Below the pieces are notes generated by a model, which saw only the letters and a list, made by a program, of their open reading frames with translations, did no database searches and was not told where the DNA came from. A stretch of DNA of 64,000 bases from Gudongella sp. (GTDB taxonomy: Bacteria > Bacillota > Clostridia > Tissierellales > Tissierellaceae). This document shows positions 1 through 8,200 of this stretch, piece after piece. A program made the position numbers and the translations under genes. Within the stretch, counting starts at the first letter, position 1. Each line of letters begins with the position of its first letter. Location: positions 28,441 through 92,440 of the forward strand of contig JANKMX010000001.1 of assembly GCA_024649995.1 (NCBI GenBank). The letters run 5' to 3'.

Positions 1-1
1 T

Positions 2-64
2 CCAGGATTCCCAGAGGATCAGCTTCTGACAAGGATTGTAATGCTTATAGAGAAAAAGGAATAG
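2..64 (+). CDS. C-terminal fragment of an unidentified protein
   Basis: An open frame runs in from the left edge and stops with TAG at 62-64, just before a rho-independent terminator. The 20 visible residues (PGFPEDQLLTRIVMLIEKKE) look like a normal charged C-terminus, but they are too few to name a family. The reading frame was chosen because its stop sits directly in front of the terminator; frame 1 stays open to 90, inside the hairpin, which is less natural. Confidence 0.4.
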   Translation, partial: PGFPEDQLLTRIVMLIEKKE

Positions 65-76
65 AATCAAATGAGA

Positions 77-115
77 AGGCTGCAGGATGATAATTTCTGC
101 AGCCTGAATTTTTTT
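77..115 (+). terminator. rho-independent terminator of the upstream gene
   Basis: A 9-bp perfect stem (AGGCTGCAG at 77-85 with CTGCAGCCT at 97-105) is followed by a T-rich run at about 109-115. It closes the transcript entering from the left and separates it from the amidohydrolase gene. Confidence 0.8.
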
Positions 116-235
116 GCAATAAAACCAGTTAAAAAGGAAAAATATTTCATTATCTATTGCCTTTTAAAGTACTATGGTGTAATTGGAAAAATGGATAAAG
201 CTCATACTGATTTAAAAAAGGAAAGGGGAGATGTG

Positions 236-1420
236 ATGAGTACTGAAAAGATCAAGGAGCTTGCTGAAAAATATTACCCTGAGGTTGTGGAACTGAGGCA
301 TTATTTCCATATGTACCCTGAATTGGCATTTGAGGAGGTCAAGACTGCTGCCAAGGTTGCTGAGACACTGGAGAGGCTTGGAATTGAAGTCCAGACAGGA
401 GTTGCGAAAACAGGTGTCGTCGGACTTATAAGGGGCGGCAAGCCTGGCAAGACAGTGCTCCTTAGGGCAGATATGGATGCCTTGAAGGTTCAGGAGACAG
501 CAGATGTTCCCTACAAGTCAAAGGTTCCCGGAGTCATGCACTCTTGTGGACACGATGGGCATACTGCCGGACTCTTGGGCGCGGCAATGGTACTTAATGA
601 TATGAAGGAAGAACTACCCGGGAATGTAAAGCTTGTCTTTCAACCTGCTGAAGAGGAGGATGGGGGAGCCCTTCCCATGATTGAGGAGGGCGTTATGGAA
701 AATCCCAAGGTTGACGCGGCCTTTGGATGTCACCTTTGGGGAAATCTTTTGGAGGGGAAGCTCCAGTTCAAGAAGGGATCCCTTATGGCATCCCCTGATG
801 CATTTGACATTACAATCATAGGCAAGGGAGGACATGCAGCAATGCCCCACCTCTCAATTGACCCGGTAGTGATGGCTGCCCAGGTTATCGACCAGACCCA
901 GGCAGTGGTTTCAAGAAGGAAAAGTCCCCTTGCTCCCGCTGTTGTTTCCTTTACAATGGTTCATGGCGGGGATGCCTACAATGTAATTCCCAATGAGGTC
1001 AAGCTGGCCGGTACAATCAGGACCATTGACCACCAGACCAGAAAATGGATCCCAGAGGCCATGGAGGCTGTGGTCAAGGGGGTTACAGAGGCTGGTGGAG
1101 GAAGCTATGAGTTTTCAGTCAAGAAGAGGTTCCCGCCACTTATAAATGATGATGAAATGACTGATGTAGCCATTGATTCCGCTGAAAAGATTGTGGGCAG
1201 GGATAATATCACGGTTTCCAAGGAGCCCAACATGGGAGGCGAGGATTTTGCATACTTCGCACAGGAAGTGCCATCCTGCTACTTCTTTGTGGGAATAGCA
1301 AAGAGCGAAGACGAGCCGGTAAGTCACCACCATCCGGAGTTCCAGTGGAATGACAGGAACATGATCCTATCCATGGAAGCCCTGGCTCAAGTGGCGGTTG
1401 ATTATTTGAATAGGGATTAA
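236..1420 (+). CDS. M20 family amidohydrolase/peptidase
   Basis: Predicted cytoplasmic metal-dependent amidase of the M20D type (hippurate, N-acetyl-amino-acid or aminobenzoyl-glutamate hydrolase group). The 394-residue length is typical. Visible motifs are RADMDAL near residue 77, the metal-binding MHSCGHDGH (Cys104, His106), AEEEDGG near 138, GCHLW (His166) and a C-terminal GGEDFAYF followed by HHHPEF. The frame is open upstream to 71, but ATG 236 has AAAGGGGAG five bases before it and gives the usual M20D N-terminus, so I start there. The next gene, 16 bases downstream, is an AbgT-type transporter; the pair suggests uptake and hydrolysis of an N-acylated amino acid or p-aminobenzoyl-glutamate. 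The substrate cannot be fixed from sequence. Confidence 0.93.
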   Translation: MSTEKIKELAEKYYPEVVELRHYFHMYPELAFEEVKTAAKVAETLERLGIEVQTGVAKTGVVGLIRGGKPGKTVLLRADMDALKVQETADVPYKSKVPGVMHSCGHDGHTAGLLGAAMVLNDMKEELPGNVKLVFQPAEEEDGGALPMIEEGVMENPKVDAAFGCHLWGNLLEGKLQFKKGSLMASPDAFDITIIGKGGHAAMPHLSIDPVVMAAQVIDQTQAVVSRRKSPLAPAVVSFTMVHGGDAYNVIPNEVKLAGTIRTIDHQTRKWIPEAMEAVVKGVTEAGGGSYEFSVKKRFPPLINDDEMTDVAIDSAEKIVGRDNITVSKEPNMGGEDFAYFAQEVPSCYFFVGIAKSEDEPVSHHHPEFQWNDRNMILSMEALAQVAVDYLNRD

Positions 1421-1436
1421 TTAAGGGGGTTAATTA

Positions 1437-2981
1437 ATGGAAAAAGAGATTAAAAAGACCAGTCTCATTGAAAGGGTTCTGGATAAGATTGAGAAGGCTG
1501 GAAACGCCCTTCCCGACCCTGTAACAATATTCTTTATAATAAGTGTAGCAGTACTACTTATTTCGTGGATTGCATCCCGTGCAGGTGTCTCTGTTGTACA
1601 CCCTTCAACCCAGGAAACAGTTCATGTTGTGAATCTTATTACAAAAGAGGGACTACAGAGGGTGTTTATGAATGTGGTTGGAAACTTCCAAGGCTATCCA
1701 CCACTAGGTCTTGTTTTGGTCGTTATGCTTGGTGCAGGAGTTGCTGAAAAATCAGGCTTGATTGGCGCAGCCATGAGACACTCCATCAAGAAGATACCGC
1801 CAAGTATGGTATCTGTTGCAATAATAGCAATTGGTGTTATAGCAAACGCATTTGGCGATGCCGGACTTATCGTTCTTCCTCCTCTTGCAGGTCTTGTGTT
1901 CCTTATGATTGGGAGACATCCACTCATTGGTATGTTTGCAGCCTATGCGGGGGTGGCAGGAGGTTTTGCAGCCAATATCATGGTTAACATGTCCGATGTT
2001 CTGGCAGCAAGCTTTACTATCCCAGCAGCACAGGTAATAGACCCAAGCTATCAGGGAACTCCTGCAATGAATCTATACTTTATAATGGCCTCAGTGCCAA
2101 TGCTGGTTGTCTTGGGAGCCCTGGTTACTGAGAAGGTTGTTGCTCCAAGATTTCCTTCCTATGAGCCCACTGAGGAGCTTGCCATGGAGATGGAGGTTGA
2201 GGAGAATGAAAAGGAGCCAAAGGGTCTGAAATGGGCAGGGATATCATTTCTTGCAATGCTTCTTGCAATAGTTCTTTTAAGTATAGGTGAGAATGCATTC
2301 ATGGCAGATCCGACAACTGGTTCCATACTTGCCTATGCATCACCCCTTATGCAGGGAATTGTTCCATTGATTACTGTAATATTTTTTGTTCCTGGCATTG
2401 TATATGGAAAAATCACCGGATCCATCAAGAATGACAAGGAAGCTGCAAAGATGATGGGAGAATCAATGAGGGACATGGGACCATACATAGTCCTTGCCTT
2501 TGTGGCATCTCAGTTCCTTGCCTACTTCAACTGGAGCAACCTGGGAATTGTACTTTCAGTCAAGGGAGCGGAATCTCTTAAGGCAGCAGGTCTTACAGGA
2601 ATCGGACTTATCGTTGGTTTTATTGTGATCTCGTCCCTGATAAACATTTTTGTCGGAAGTGCATCTGCTAAATGGGCCATCATGGCACCAATATTTGTGC
2701 CAATGTTCATGCTTCTTGAGTTTGATCCGGCACTATCACAGATGGCATACAGGATAGGTGACTCAATAACAAATCCACTAACACCTCTGCTACCATACTT
2801 TCCAATCCTTCTTGCATTTGCCAAGAAGTATGACAAGAATGTGGGAATGGGGACCATGATTTCTAACATGCTTCCTTACTCTGTGGTGTTTTTCGTAATG
2901 TGGACCGTACTTTTGATCATTTTCATGCTATTCAACATTCCACTTGGACCAGGTGGGGGAATATACTATACAATTCCATAG
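1437..2981 (+). CDS. AbgT family transporter
   Basis: A 514-residue polytopic membrane protein with about a dozen hydrophobic segments. It matches the AbgT (p-aminobenzoyl-glutamate transporter) family by its opening ALPDPVTIFFIIS segment, the conserved GDAGLIVLPPLAG and NIMVNMSDVLAASFT stretches, the SASAKWAIMAPIFVPM region and the late DSITNPLTPLLPYFPI segment. Known family members import p-aminobenzoyl-glutamate or export antifolates. It follows the M20 amidohydrolase by 16 bases with an AAGGGGG ribosome binding site, as abgT follows abgAB in other bacteria. The pair is probably one operon ending at the hairpin at 2993. Confidence 0.92.
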   Translation: MEKEIKKTSLIERVLDKIEKAGNALPDPVTIFFIISVAVLLISWIASRAGVSVVHPSTQETVHVVNLITKEGLQRVFMNVVGNFQGYPPLGLVLVVMLGAGVAEKSGLIGAAMRHSIKKIPPSMVSVAIIAIGVIANAFGDAGLIVLPPLAGLVFLMIGRHPLIGMFAAYAGVAGGFAANIMVNMSDVLAASFTIPAAQVIDPSYQGTPAMNLYFIMASVPMLVVLGALVTEKVVAPRFPSYEPTEELAMEMEVEENEKEPKGLKWAGISFLAMLLAIVLLSIGENAFMADPTTGSILAYASPLMQGIVPLITVIFFVPGIVYGKITGSIKNDKEAAKMMGESMRDMGPYIVLAFVASQFLAYFNWSNLGIVLSVKGAESLKAAGLTGIGLIVGFIVISSLINIFVGSASAKWAIMAPIFVPMFMLLEFDPALSQMAYRIGDSITNPLTPLLPYFPILLAFAKKYDKNVGMGTMISNMLPYSVVFFVMWTVLLIIFMLFNIPLGPGGGIYYTIP

Positions 2982-2992
2982 GAACAAAAAAT

Positions 2993-3025
2993 CCGTACCT
3001 TCCAGCTGTTGAAGGTACGGTTTTT
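2993..3025. terminator. bidirectional terminator
   Basis: A perfect 10-bp stem (CCGTACCTTC at 2993-3002 with GAAGGTACGG at 3011-3020) has a T run on the plus strand (3021-3025) and an A run upstream (2986-2991), which is a T run on the minus strand. It can end both the plus-strand transporter transcript and the convergent minus-strand dehydratase transcript. Confidence 0.9.
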
Positions 3026-3027
3026 CT

Positions 3028-3354
3028 TTAAAGCTTGTCTATTTTTGCTGCAAGGATAAAGTCATTCTCGTGAAGTCCCTTGATCTTGTGGGTCATAAGC
3101 TTAACCTTAAGCTTGCCCCAGGATACAGTAAGGGTAGGGTGATGGCCCTCCTCCTCTGCAAGCTCTGCAATCCTGTTTGCAAAGTTCATTGCTCCCATGA
3201 AGTCGTCGAACTTGAAGGTTTTCTGGATGGACTTGTCATCCTCGCTGCTCCAGTCTTCCTCAAGGTCCTTAAGCATGTTCTTTATCTCCTCTGGCTGAAG
3301 GGGAATTGCTCCAACTTCACAGGGGGTACATTTTTTATTTGAAAGATCGCTCAA
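3028..3354 (-). CDS. 4a-hydroxytetrahydrobiopterin dehydratase
   Basis: Pterin-4a-carbinolamine dehydratase (PhhB/DCoH family), which dehydrates 4a-hydroxy-tetrahydropterin during cofactor recycling. The signature EEGHHPTLTVSWGKLKVKL followed by THKIKGLHENDFILAAKID is intact, with the paired active-site histidines. The frame is open to a GTG at 3363, but that codon overlaps the GGAGG ribosome binding site (3363-3367). The TTG at 3354-3352, eight bases after it, is the better start and gives 108 residues. No aromatic amino acid hydroxylase lies nearby, so the partner is unknown; stand-alone copies may serve folate or molybdopterin metabolism. Confidence 0.9.
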   Translation of the reverse strand: MSDLSNKKCTPCEVGAIPLQPEEIKNMLKDLEEDWSSEDDKSIQKTFKFDDFMGAMNFANRIAELAEEEGHHPTLTVSWGKLKVKLMTHKIKGLHENDFILAAKIDKL

Positions 3355-3452
3355 ACTGAACACCTCCTTTGTCCTCTAAACCATACTTACCCAGAAATGG
3401 TCTGAATTATTGAAATAGTGTTCATTTACTCTGCCAATTAGGCTCACCCTTG

Positions 3453-3461
3453 TGATATAAT
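3453..3461 (+). promoter_or_regulatory. extended -10 promoter for the acetyltransferase operon
   Basis: TGATATAAT is an extended -10 element with a perfect TATAAT, 38 bases before the acetyltransferase start. There is no good -35 at the right distance, as is usual for extended -10 promoters. Confidence 0.5.
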
Positions 3462-3498
3462 CTACTTAATTGAGTAATAATTGAGAGGAGATGGCTTG

Positions 3499-4002
3499 AT
3501 GGATAGAATAGAAACGAGAATAGAAGATGTTACACTGAGATTGGCAAAGGAAGAGGACCTTTCCTTGATACTTAGGTTCATTAAGGAGCTGGCTGACTAC
3601 GAGAAGCTGCTTCACGAGGTTATTGCCACTGAGGAGATATTGAGGGAGAGCCTTTTTGTAAGGAAAGCTGCTGAGGTTGTCATTGCAGAATACAAGGATG
3701 AGCCTGTGGGCTTTGCCCTTTTTTTCCATAATTTCTCAACCTTCCTTGGAAGACCGGGACTCTATCTTGAGGATTTATACGTCAGACCTGAGATGAGGGG
3801 AAAAGGCATAGGAAAGCTACTCCTTTCATACCTTGCAAAGCTTGCCCTTGATAGGGGCTGTGGCCGATTTGAGTGGTGGTGCCTGGACTGGAACAAATCA
3901 TCCATAGACTTTTACAAGAGCATCGGAGCCATTCCAATGGACGAGTGGACGGTATACAGAGTCTGCGACAAGGCCCTTGAGGACCTGGCAGAGGAATTTT
4001 AG
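3499..4002 (+). CDS. GNAT N-acetyltransferase, SSAT2/thialysine acetyltransferase-like
   Basis: A 167-residue acetyl-CoA-dependent acetyltransferase. It has the GNAT motif A (LYVRPEMRGKGIGKLLL, with the R-x-x-G-x-G/A CoA pyrophosphate loop) and the stretches FFHNFSTFLGRPGLYLEDLY and FYKSIGAIPMDEWTVYRV that mark the spermidine/spermine N1-acetyltransferase 2 and thialysine N-epsilon-acetyltransferase group. It probably acetylates a small primary amine such as a polyamine or lysine analogue. The frame begins with TTG at 3481, but that is before the GAGGAG site at about 3485; ATG 3499 is better spaced. It leads a plus-strand gene run with short gaps. Confidence 0.88.
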   Translation: MDRIETRIEDVTLRLAKEEDLSLILRFIKELADYEKLLHEVIATEEILRESLFVRKAAEVVIAEYKDEPVGFALFFHNFSTFLGRPGLYLEDLYVRPEMRGKGIGKLLLSYLAKLALDRGCGRFEWWCLDWNKSSIDFYKSIGAIPMDEWTVYRVCDKALEDLAEEF

Positions 4003-4017
4003 CAGGGAGGAGAAGAA

Positions 4018-4623
4018 TTGAGACTATATATAACAAGACACGGACAGACCCAGTGGAACACCGAGGGTAGGCTTCAGGGCTGGATGAATTCACCCTTGAC
4101 ACCAAGAGGGTTGAAGGGGGCAGAACAGCTTAGGGACGAATTGAAGGGCATTGATTTTGACGCCATTTTCACCAGCGACCAGTACAGGGCGGTTAAGACC
4201 GCGGAGATTGTAGCTGGAGATAGAGATATTGAGATAAACAAGATCATGGAGTTCAGGGAGATTGGCTTTGGACAGTGGGAAGGAATGAAGCTTGTGGACA
4301 TCAAGAAGAAGTATGCCAGGGAGTTTGACAACTACATGAACAAGCCTATGGAGTATAAATCCTACGGCGGAGAATCCATTGACCAGCTCTTTGAAAGGGT
4401 AGAAAAGGGACTTCAGATTGTTGTTGATTCAGGTTTTGAAAATGCTCTGATTGTAGCCCACGGTGTAACCATAAAGGCCTTGGTTACAGTACTTAAGGGA
4501 TTGCCAAGGGCTTCAATCTCAAAGCTTCCAGTCTTTCCTGGGACATCACTGAGCATCTTTCATAGGATCGGAGAGGTCTGGGAAGTGGAGCTTGAAGGTG
4601 ACACATCGCATTTCGGAAATTGA
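4018..4623 (+). CDS. histidine phosphatase family protein (phosphoglycerate mutase-like)
   Basis: A 201-residue histidine phosphatase. The catalytic RHG motif is at residues 7-9 (ITRHGQTQWN, His8 as the phosphohistidine). It is followed by GRLQGWMNSPLT, the REIGFGQWEG acid motif and the second histidine motif IVAHGVTIKAL. The family includes cobalamin and adenosylcobinamide phosphatases (CobC) and broad phosphatases; the substrate is not clear here. The start is TTG 4018 with GGAGG seven bases upstream. It is 15 bases after the acetyltransferase gene. Confidence 0.9.
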   Translation: MRLYITRHGQTQWNTEGRLQGWMNSPLTPRGLKGAEQLRDELKGIDFDAIFTSDQYRAVKTAEIVAGDRDIEINKIMEFREIGFGQWEGMKLVDIKKKYAREFDNYMNKPMEYKSYGGESIDQLFERVEKGLQIVVDSGFENALIVAHGVTIKALVTVLKGLPRASISKLPVFPGTSLSIFHRIGEVWEVELEGDTSHFGN

Positions 4624-4640
4624 TGTAAGGGGGTAACAAT

Positions 4641-5036
4641 ATGGATGCTTTCAATATAATCAGTATGGTTTTCTTTCTGTTTCCCTTCCTTTTTTTCGTA
4701 TTTTTTGTGGTAGTGGTTATTAGGATAATCAAGAGTTTTTCCCATTTGAATACAAGCACAAGGCAGCCTACCCTGAACGTAAATGCAAGGGTGGTAGGTA
4801 AGAGGGAAGACTACAGAAGATTTTCCAAAGGAAACAGAAGCCATCCGCTGGATACAGGACGATCCATATATTTTGTAACCTTTGAATTTGACAGCGGAGA
4901 CAGGCTGGAGTTTCGGGTAAGCAGGGAGGAATATGAGCTGATGTATGAAGGTGACGAAGGTATCCTCGTGTTTCAAGGGATTATTTTTCACAGCTTTGAC
5001 AGATATAGCGATTATAACGGAAGGGATGGAAGGTAA
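4641..5036 (+). CDS. DUF2500 family membrane-anchored protein
   Basis: A 131-residue protein with a strongly hydrophobic N-terminal segment (about residues 9-30, FFLFPFLFFVFFVVVVI) and a soluble domain rich in beta strands. The C-terminal part (YFVTFEFDSGDRLEFRVSR, EYELMYEGDEGILVFQG) matches the DUF2500 family. The function is unknown. Its stop codon overlaps the ATG of the signal peptidase gene (TAATG), so the two are translationally coupled. Confidence 0.8.
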   Translation: MDAFNIISMVFFLFPFLFFVFFVVVVIRIIKSFSHLNTSTRQPTLNVNARVVGKREDYRRFSKGNRSHPLDTGRSIYFVTFEFDSGDRLEFRVSREEYELMYEGDEGILVFQGIIFHSFDRYSDYNGRDGR

Positions 5037-5644
5037 TGAAAAACGGAAACAGCATAATGGGGGAGATTTTCAGCTGGATATTGTCCCTTGGAGTGGCGCT
5101 TTTAGTGGCTTTGTTTATAATATCAAACATAGTCTCCATGACTATGGTCATGGAGCAGTCAATGGAGCCAACCTTCAGTCAGGGAGACAGGCTTATTGTA
5201 AACAGGGTGGGGTACTTCTTTACAGACCCTGAAAGGGGTGAAGTGGTAATATTTGACAAGAATCCAATAGAAAAGGGAATCATAAGGAATATGCTAAACG
5301 AGATAGATGACATCAGAAACAGCCTGAAGTTCAGGCTTACTGGAAGCGCGGAGAAGAATCTGCTTATCAAGAGAGTTATTGCAGTTGGTGGAAACCAGGT
5401 TGAGCTGGTTGAAGGTCAAGTTTTTGTAAACGGAGAGAAGCTGGCGGAGCCATATCTTGATACAATGACCTACTCAAGGGGAGAGACAAGCTGGAACGTG
5501 CCTGAAGGCAAGCTGTTTGTTCTTGGGGACAACAGGGAAAACAGCCTTGACAGCCGTGTGCTTGGTTTTATTGACACCCAGCAGGTAAAGGGCAAGGTTG
5601 TCTTTAGAATATTTCCATTCAGCGAAATTGGTTCAATAGATTAA
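5036..5644 (+). CDS. lepB: signal peptidase I
   Basis: Type I signal peptidase that removes signal peptides from exported proteins at the outer face of the membrane. The 202-residue protein has one N-terminal membrane segment (about residues 11-34), the box B motif EQSMEPTFSQGDRL with nucleophile Ser42, the box D motif LLIKRVIAVGGNQVE with general base Lys112, and the box E motif LFVLGDNRENSLDSRVLG. A longer than usual stretch (about residues 76-107) separates the serine and lysine motifs. It overlaps the DUF2500 gene by one base. Confidence 0.94.
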   Translation: MKNGNSIMGEIFSWILSLGVALLVALFIISNIVSMTMVMEQSMEPTFSQGDRLIVNRVGYFFTDPERGEVVIFDKNPIEKGIIRNMLNEIDDIRNSLKFRLTGSAEKNLLIKRVIAVGGNQVELVEGQVFVNGEKLAEPYLDTMTYSRGETSWNVPEGKLFVLGDNRENSLDSRVLGFIDTQQVKGKVVFRIFPFSEIGSID

Positions 5645-5664
5645 AATATCCAGGGGGTATCGTT

Positions 5665-6645
5665 ATGAAAATGCCTGAAAGAATAAGATTGGCAAATCTG
5701 CCGACAAAAATTGAAAAGCTGGAAAGACTTAGCCAGAATCTGGGCAAGAACATCTGGATAAAACGGGATGACCAGACTGGAATGGAGGTATCTGGAAACA
5801 AGGTAAGAAAGCTTGAGTTTGCAGTTAGGGAAGCTCTTGACCAGGACTGCAACCATCTAATCACCTGTGGGGGAATCCAATCAAACCACGCCAGGGCAAC
5901 TGCAGCGGTTGCTGCAAAGCTTGGAATGGGCTGCACCCTCGTCCTAAGAGGCGAGGATGGGGAGGACCGGGAAGGAAATCTTTTCCTTGAGACCCTTATG
6001 GGTGCAGAGGTTGTCTTTATAACCCCAGAGGAGTTTGAGGAGTCTCTTGATGGGATAATGGAGGGAATAAGGGATGACCTTGCCCGGGATGGGAAAAAGG
6101 GCTACATACTTCCCGTAGGTTCATCAAATGGAATAGGCTCATTTGGATACCTTAATGCATACCAGGAGATAGAAGACCAGGAAAGAGACCTGGGATTCAG
6201 TTTTGATGCAATTGTTGCGACCGTGGGTTCAGGTGGAACCTTTGCAGGCCTTTATGCGGGAAACCTGCTTAGTGGAGATAAAAGGGACGTTCTTGGAATC
6301 AACATCTCCTCAACGGCAGAGTATTTCAGGGAAAGGGTTTGTGATCTTCTCCATGAGATGAAGGAATACACTGAAATACCATTTGTGATTAAGGAAGAGG
6401 ACATACAGATAATTGACGGCTATCCTGGTCTTGGCTATGCGATGAGCAGGGACGAGGAGCTGGAGTTCATCAAGTGGCTTGCAAGGCTTGAGGGACTTGT
6501 CCTTGATCCTGTCTACACCGGGAAGGCCATGTATGGTCTGGTTCAGGAGATAAGAATGGGAAATCTGGACAAGTATGATAACATACTGTTCATTCACACA
6601 GGGGGCATCTTTGGTTGGACACGGGAGGGGAGAGGCAGAGTATGA
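5665..6645 (+). CDS. PLP-dependent D-cysteine desulfhydrase/ACC deaminase family
   Basis: A 326-residue fold-type II PLP enzyme. The lysine in SGNKVRKLEF (Lys46) should hold PLP, and CGGIQSNHARATAAVAAKLG, GSSNGIGSFGYLNAY and VGSGGTFAGLYAG match the D-cysteine desulfhydrase / 1-aminocyclopropane-1-carboxylate deaminase family. In anaerobic Firmicutes the D-cysteine desulfhydrase activity (pyruvate, sulfide and ammonia from D-cysteine) is the likelier one, but the two activities are hard to tell apart by sequence. GGGGG eight bases before ATG 5665 supports the start. It overlaps the next gene by four bases. Confidence 0.88.
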   Translation: MKMPERIRLANLPTKIEKLERLSQNLGKNIWIKRDDQTGMEVSGNKVRKLEFAVREALDQDCNHLITCGGIQSNHARATAAVAAKLGMGCTLVLRGEDGEDREGNLFLETLMGAEVVFITPEEFEESLDGIMEGIRDDLARDGKKGYILPVGSSNGIGSFGYLNAYQEIEDQERDLGFSFDAIVATVGSGGTFAGLYAGNLLSGDKRDVLGINISSTAEYFRERVCDLLHEMKEYTEIPFVIKEEDIQIIDGYPGLGYAMSRDEELEFIKWLARLEGLVLDPVYTGKAMYGLVQEIRMGNLDKYDNILFIHTGGIFGWTREGRGRV

Positions 6646-7805
6646 GGATAGAGTGGAATATTAGATATCTTACCATAGCTGCTTATTCACTGGTGGTCAT
6701 ATGCCTTAGCATAGTCTTTTATCTGATTGCTTCTGATATCACCGTGTTCGGTGAAAAGGTGTCGGCTTTTATGGGCTCACTGCATCCAATAATAATCGGT
6801 GCTGTAATGGCATACCTCTTCAATTTCATCCTTGAGATAATTGAAAGGCATATCACAGGACCAATCATGAAAAAGAGCAAGATGAAAAAGCTCGGACGGG
6901 CATTGGGAATAATAATAACCTATGCAATAATTGGAACACTGGGCTATCTTTTTGCAATAATTGTGATGCCCCAGCTAATAGCATCAATTGCTAGGCTCGT
7001 AACCCTTGTAACAGACAATTTTGACAACATATCAATGTGGGTGACTGACCAGATTCAAAGCCTGCACATCAGGGAGGACTACCTCCAATATATCGTAGAC
7101 TGGTGGAACGGAGTGCTTGACAATGCTTTGGGATTTGTGACAGGGCTGATTCCGGTAATCGGAAGTATAGTTGGCGTCGTGCTTGAGAGTATTTGGAATA
7201 TTGCAATCGGTCTTGTGGTATCCGTCTACCTGCTATTTGACAAGGACAGGTTCAGGGCTCTCGGAAGAAAGGTTACCTATTCCATCTTCCATGGACCCAG
7301 GGCAAACAGGACCCTGGAGCTGGCAAGAAGGGCTGATACAATATTCGGTAGGTTTCTTAGCGGGAAAATCCTGGATTCATTTATTATTGGGATTCTGACC
7401 TATATAATCCTGTTGATTTTCCACATGCCATTTCCGATCCTTGTATCCTTTATTATAGGGGTCACAAACATCATACCTTTCTTTGGACCATTTATTGGAG
7501 CGGTGCCTGCAGTTTTCATAATAGCAATTGTTTCACCAATTCAGGCACTTTGGTTTATAGTTATAGTAATCTTGATCCAGCAGTTTGACGGGAATATCCT
7601 TGGTCCTAAGATTCTTGGGGACTCCCTTGGGATATCGGCATTCTGGATACTTTTCTCACTTCTAGTTGCAGGAAAGCTTCTGGGCTTTGTGGGACTGATA
7701 ATAGGAGTACCTCTCTTTGTGTTCATCTACTCGGTTATAAAAGACAATGTGGAGAGACGTTTGGCAAAGAAGGGTCTTCCAATAGAGACCAGGGAGTACT
7801 TCTAG
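6642..7805 (+). CDS. AI-2E family transporter (YdiK/PerM-type)
   Basis: A 387-residue polytopic membrane protein of the AI-2E (former UPF0118) family. About seven or eight hydrophobic segments are visible, with the conserved GRFLSGKILDSFIIGILTY, GVTNIIPFFGPFIGAVPA and DGNILGPKILGDSLGISAFW stretches near the C-terminus. Members have been linked to autoinducer-2 export, sodium/proton antiport or sporulation; none can be chosen here. ATG 6642 overlaps the previous stop (ATGA). Its end overlaps the convergent gene by four bases. Confidence 0.9.
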   Translation: MRIEWNIRYLTIAAYSLVVICLSIVFYLIASDITVFGEKVSAFMGSLHPIIIGAVMAYLFNFILEIIERHITGPIMKKSKMKKLGRALGIIITYAIIGTLGYLFAIIVMPQLIASIARLVTLVTDNFDNISMWVTDQIQSLHIREDYLQYIVDWWNGVLDNALGFVTGLIPVIGSIVGVVLESIWNIAIGLVVSVYLLFDKDRFRALGRKVTYSIFHGPRANRTLELARRADTIFGRFLSGKILDSFIIGILTYIILLIFHMPFPILVSFIIGVTNIIPFFGPFIGAVPAVFIIAIVSPIQALWFIVIVILIQQFDGNILGPKILGDSLGISAFWILFSLLVAGKLLGFVGLIIGVPLFVFIYSVIKDNVERRLAKKGLPIETREYF

Positions 7806-8122
7806 GACCTTTTCAGGGATGCCAGGGTGTGTCTTAGCATCATCACTGGATGGTAAAATAGCATCCTTGGGGCTGAATGCCTCATGACTAGCCGAATCTT
7901 TTCCCGGTGGTCCCCATCGTAGCAGTGGACCTGGCAGGAGGAGCAGAAGGTCTTGTCTTCACCGAAGGGACAGGAATCCAATCTTTCCATGGAGTATTCC
8001 TTAATGTCAAGGTACTCTTCCATGGTCAGGGTGTTTTCCCCTCCTTTATGGTAGAGGTCAATCATAAGTGATACTATTTCCTTTTCTCTTGAGATCTTCT
8101 TGTTTGTGGACTTGTTTTCCAT
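7802..8122 (-). CDS. nitrous oxide-stimulated promoter family protein (YgbA-like)
   Basis: A 106-residue protein matching the YgbA_NO family: an N-terminal ISREKEIVSLMIDLYH stretch, then a cysteine cluster (CPFGEDKTFCSSCQVHCY) that probably binds a metal, then HREKIRLVMRHSAPRMLFYHP. In enterobacteria the ygbA promoter is regulated by the nitric oxide repressor NsrR; the biochemical role is unknown. AGGAGG lies just upstream of ATG 8122 on the minus strand. The gene is convergent with the AI-2E gene and the two stop codons overlap. Confidence 0.85.
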   Translation of the reverse strand: MENKSTNKKISREKEIVSLMIDLYHKGGENTLTMEEYLDIKEYSMERLDSCPFGEDKTFCSSCQVHCYDGDHREKIRLVMRHSAPRMLFYHPVMMLRHTLASLKRS

Positions 8123-8200
8123 GAGAACACCTCCTGGGTAACGGATATATGATTATTATAGCATTTTAACAGACTAAATTGAACATAGAAGGAGCAAGGA

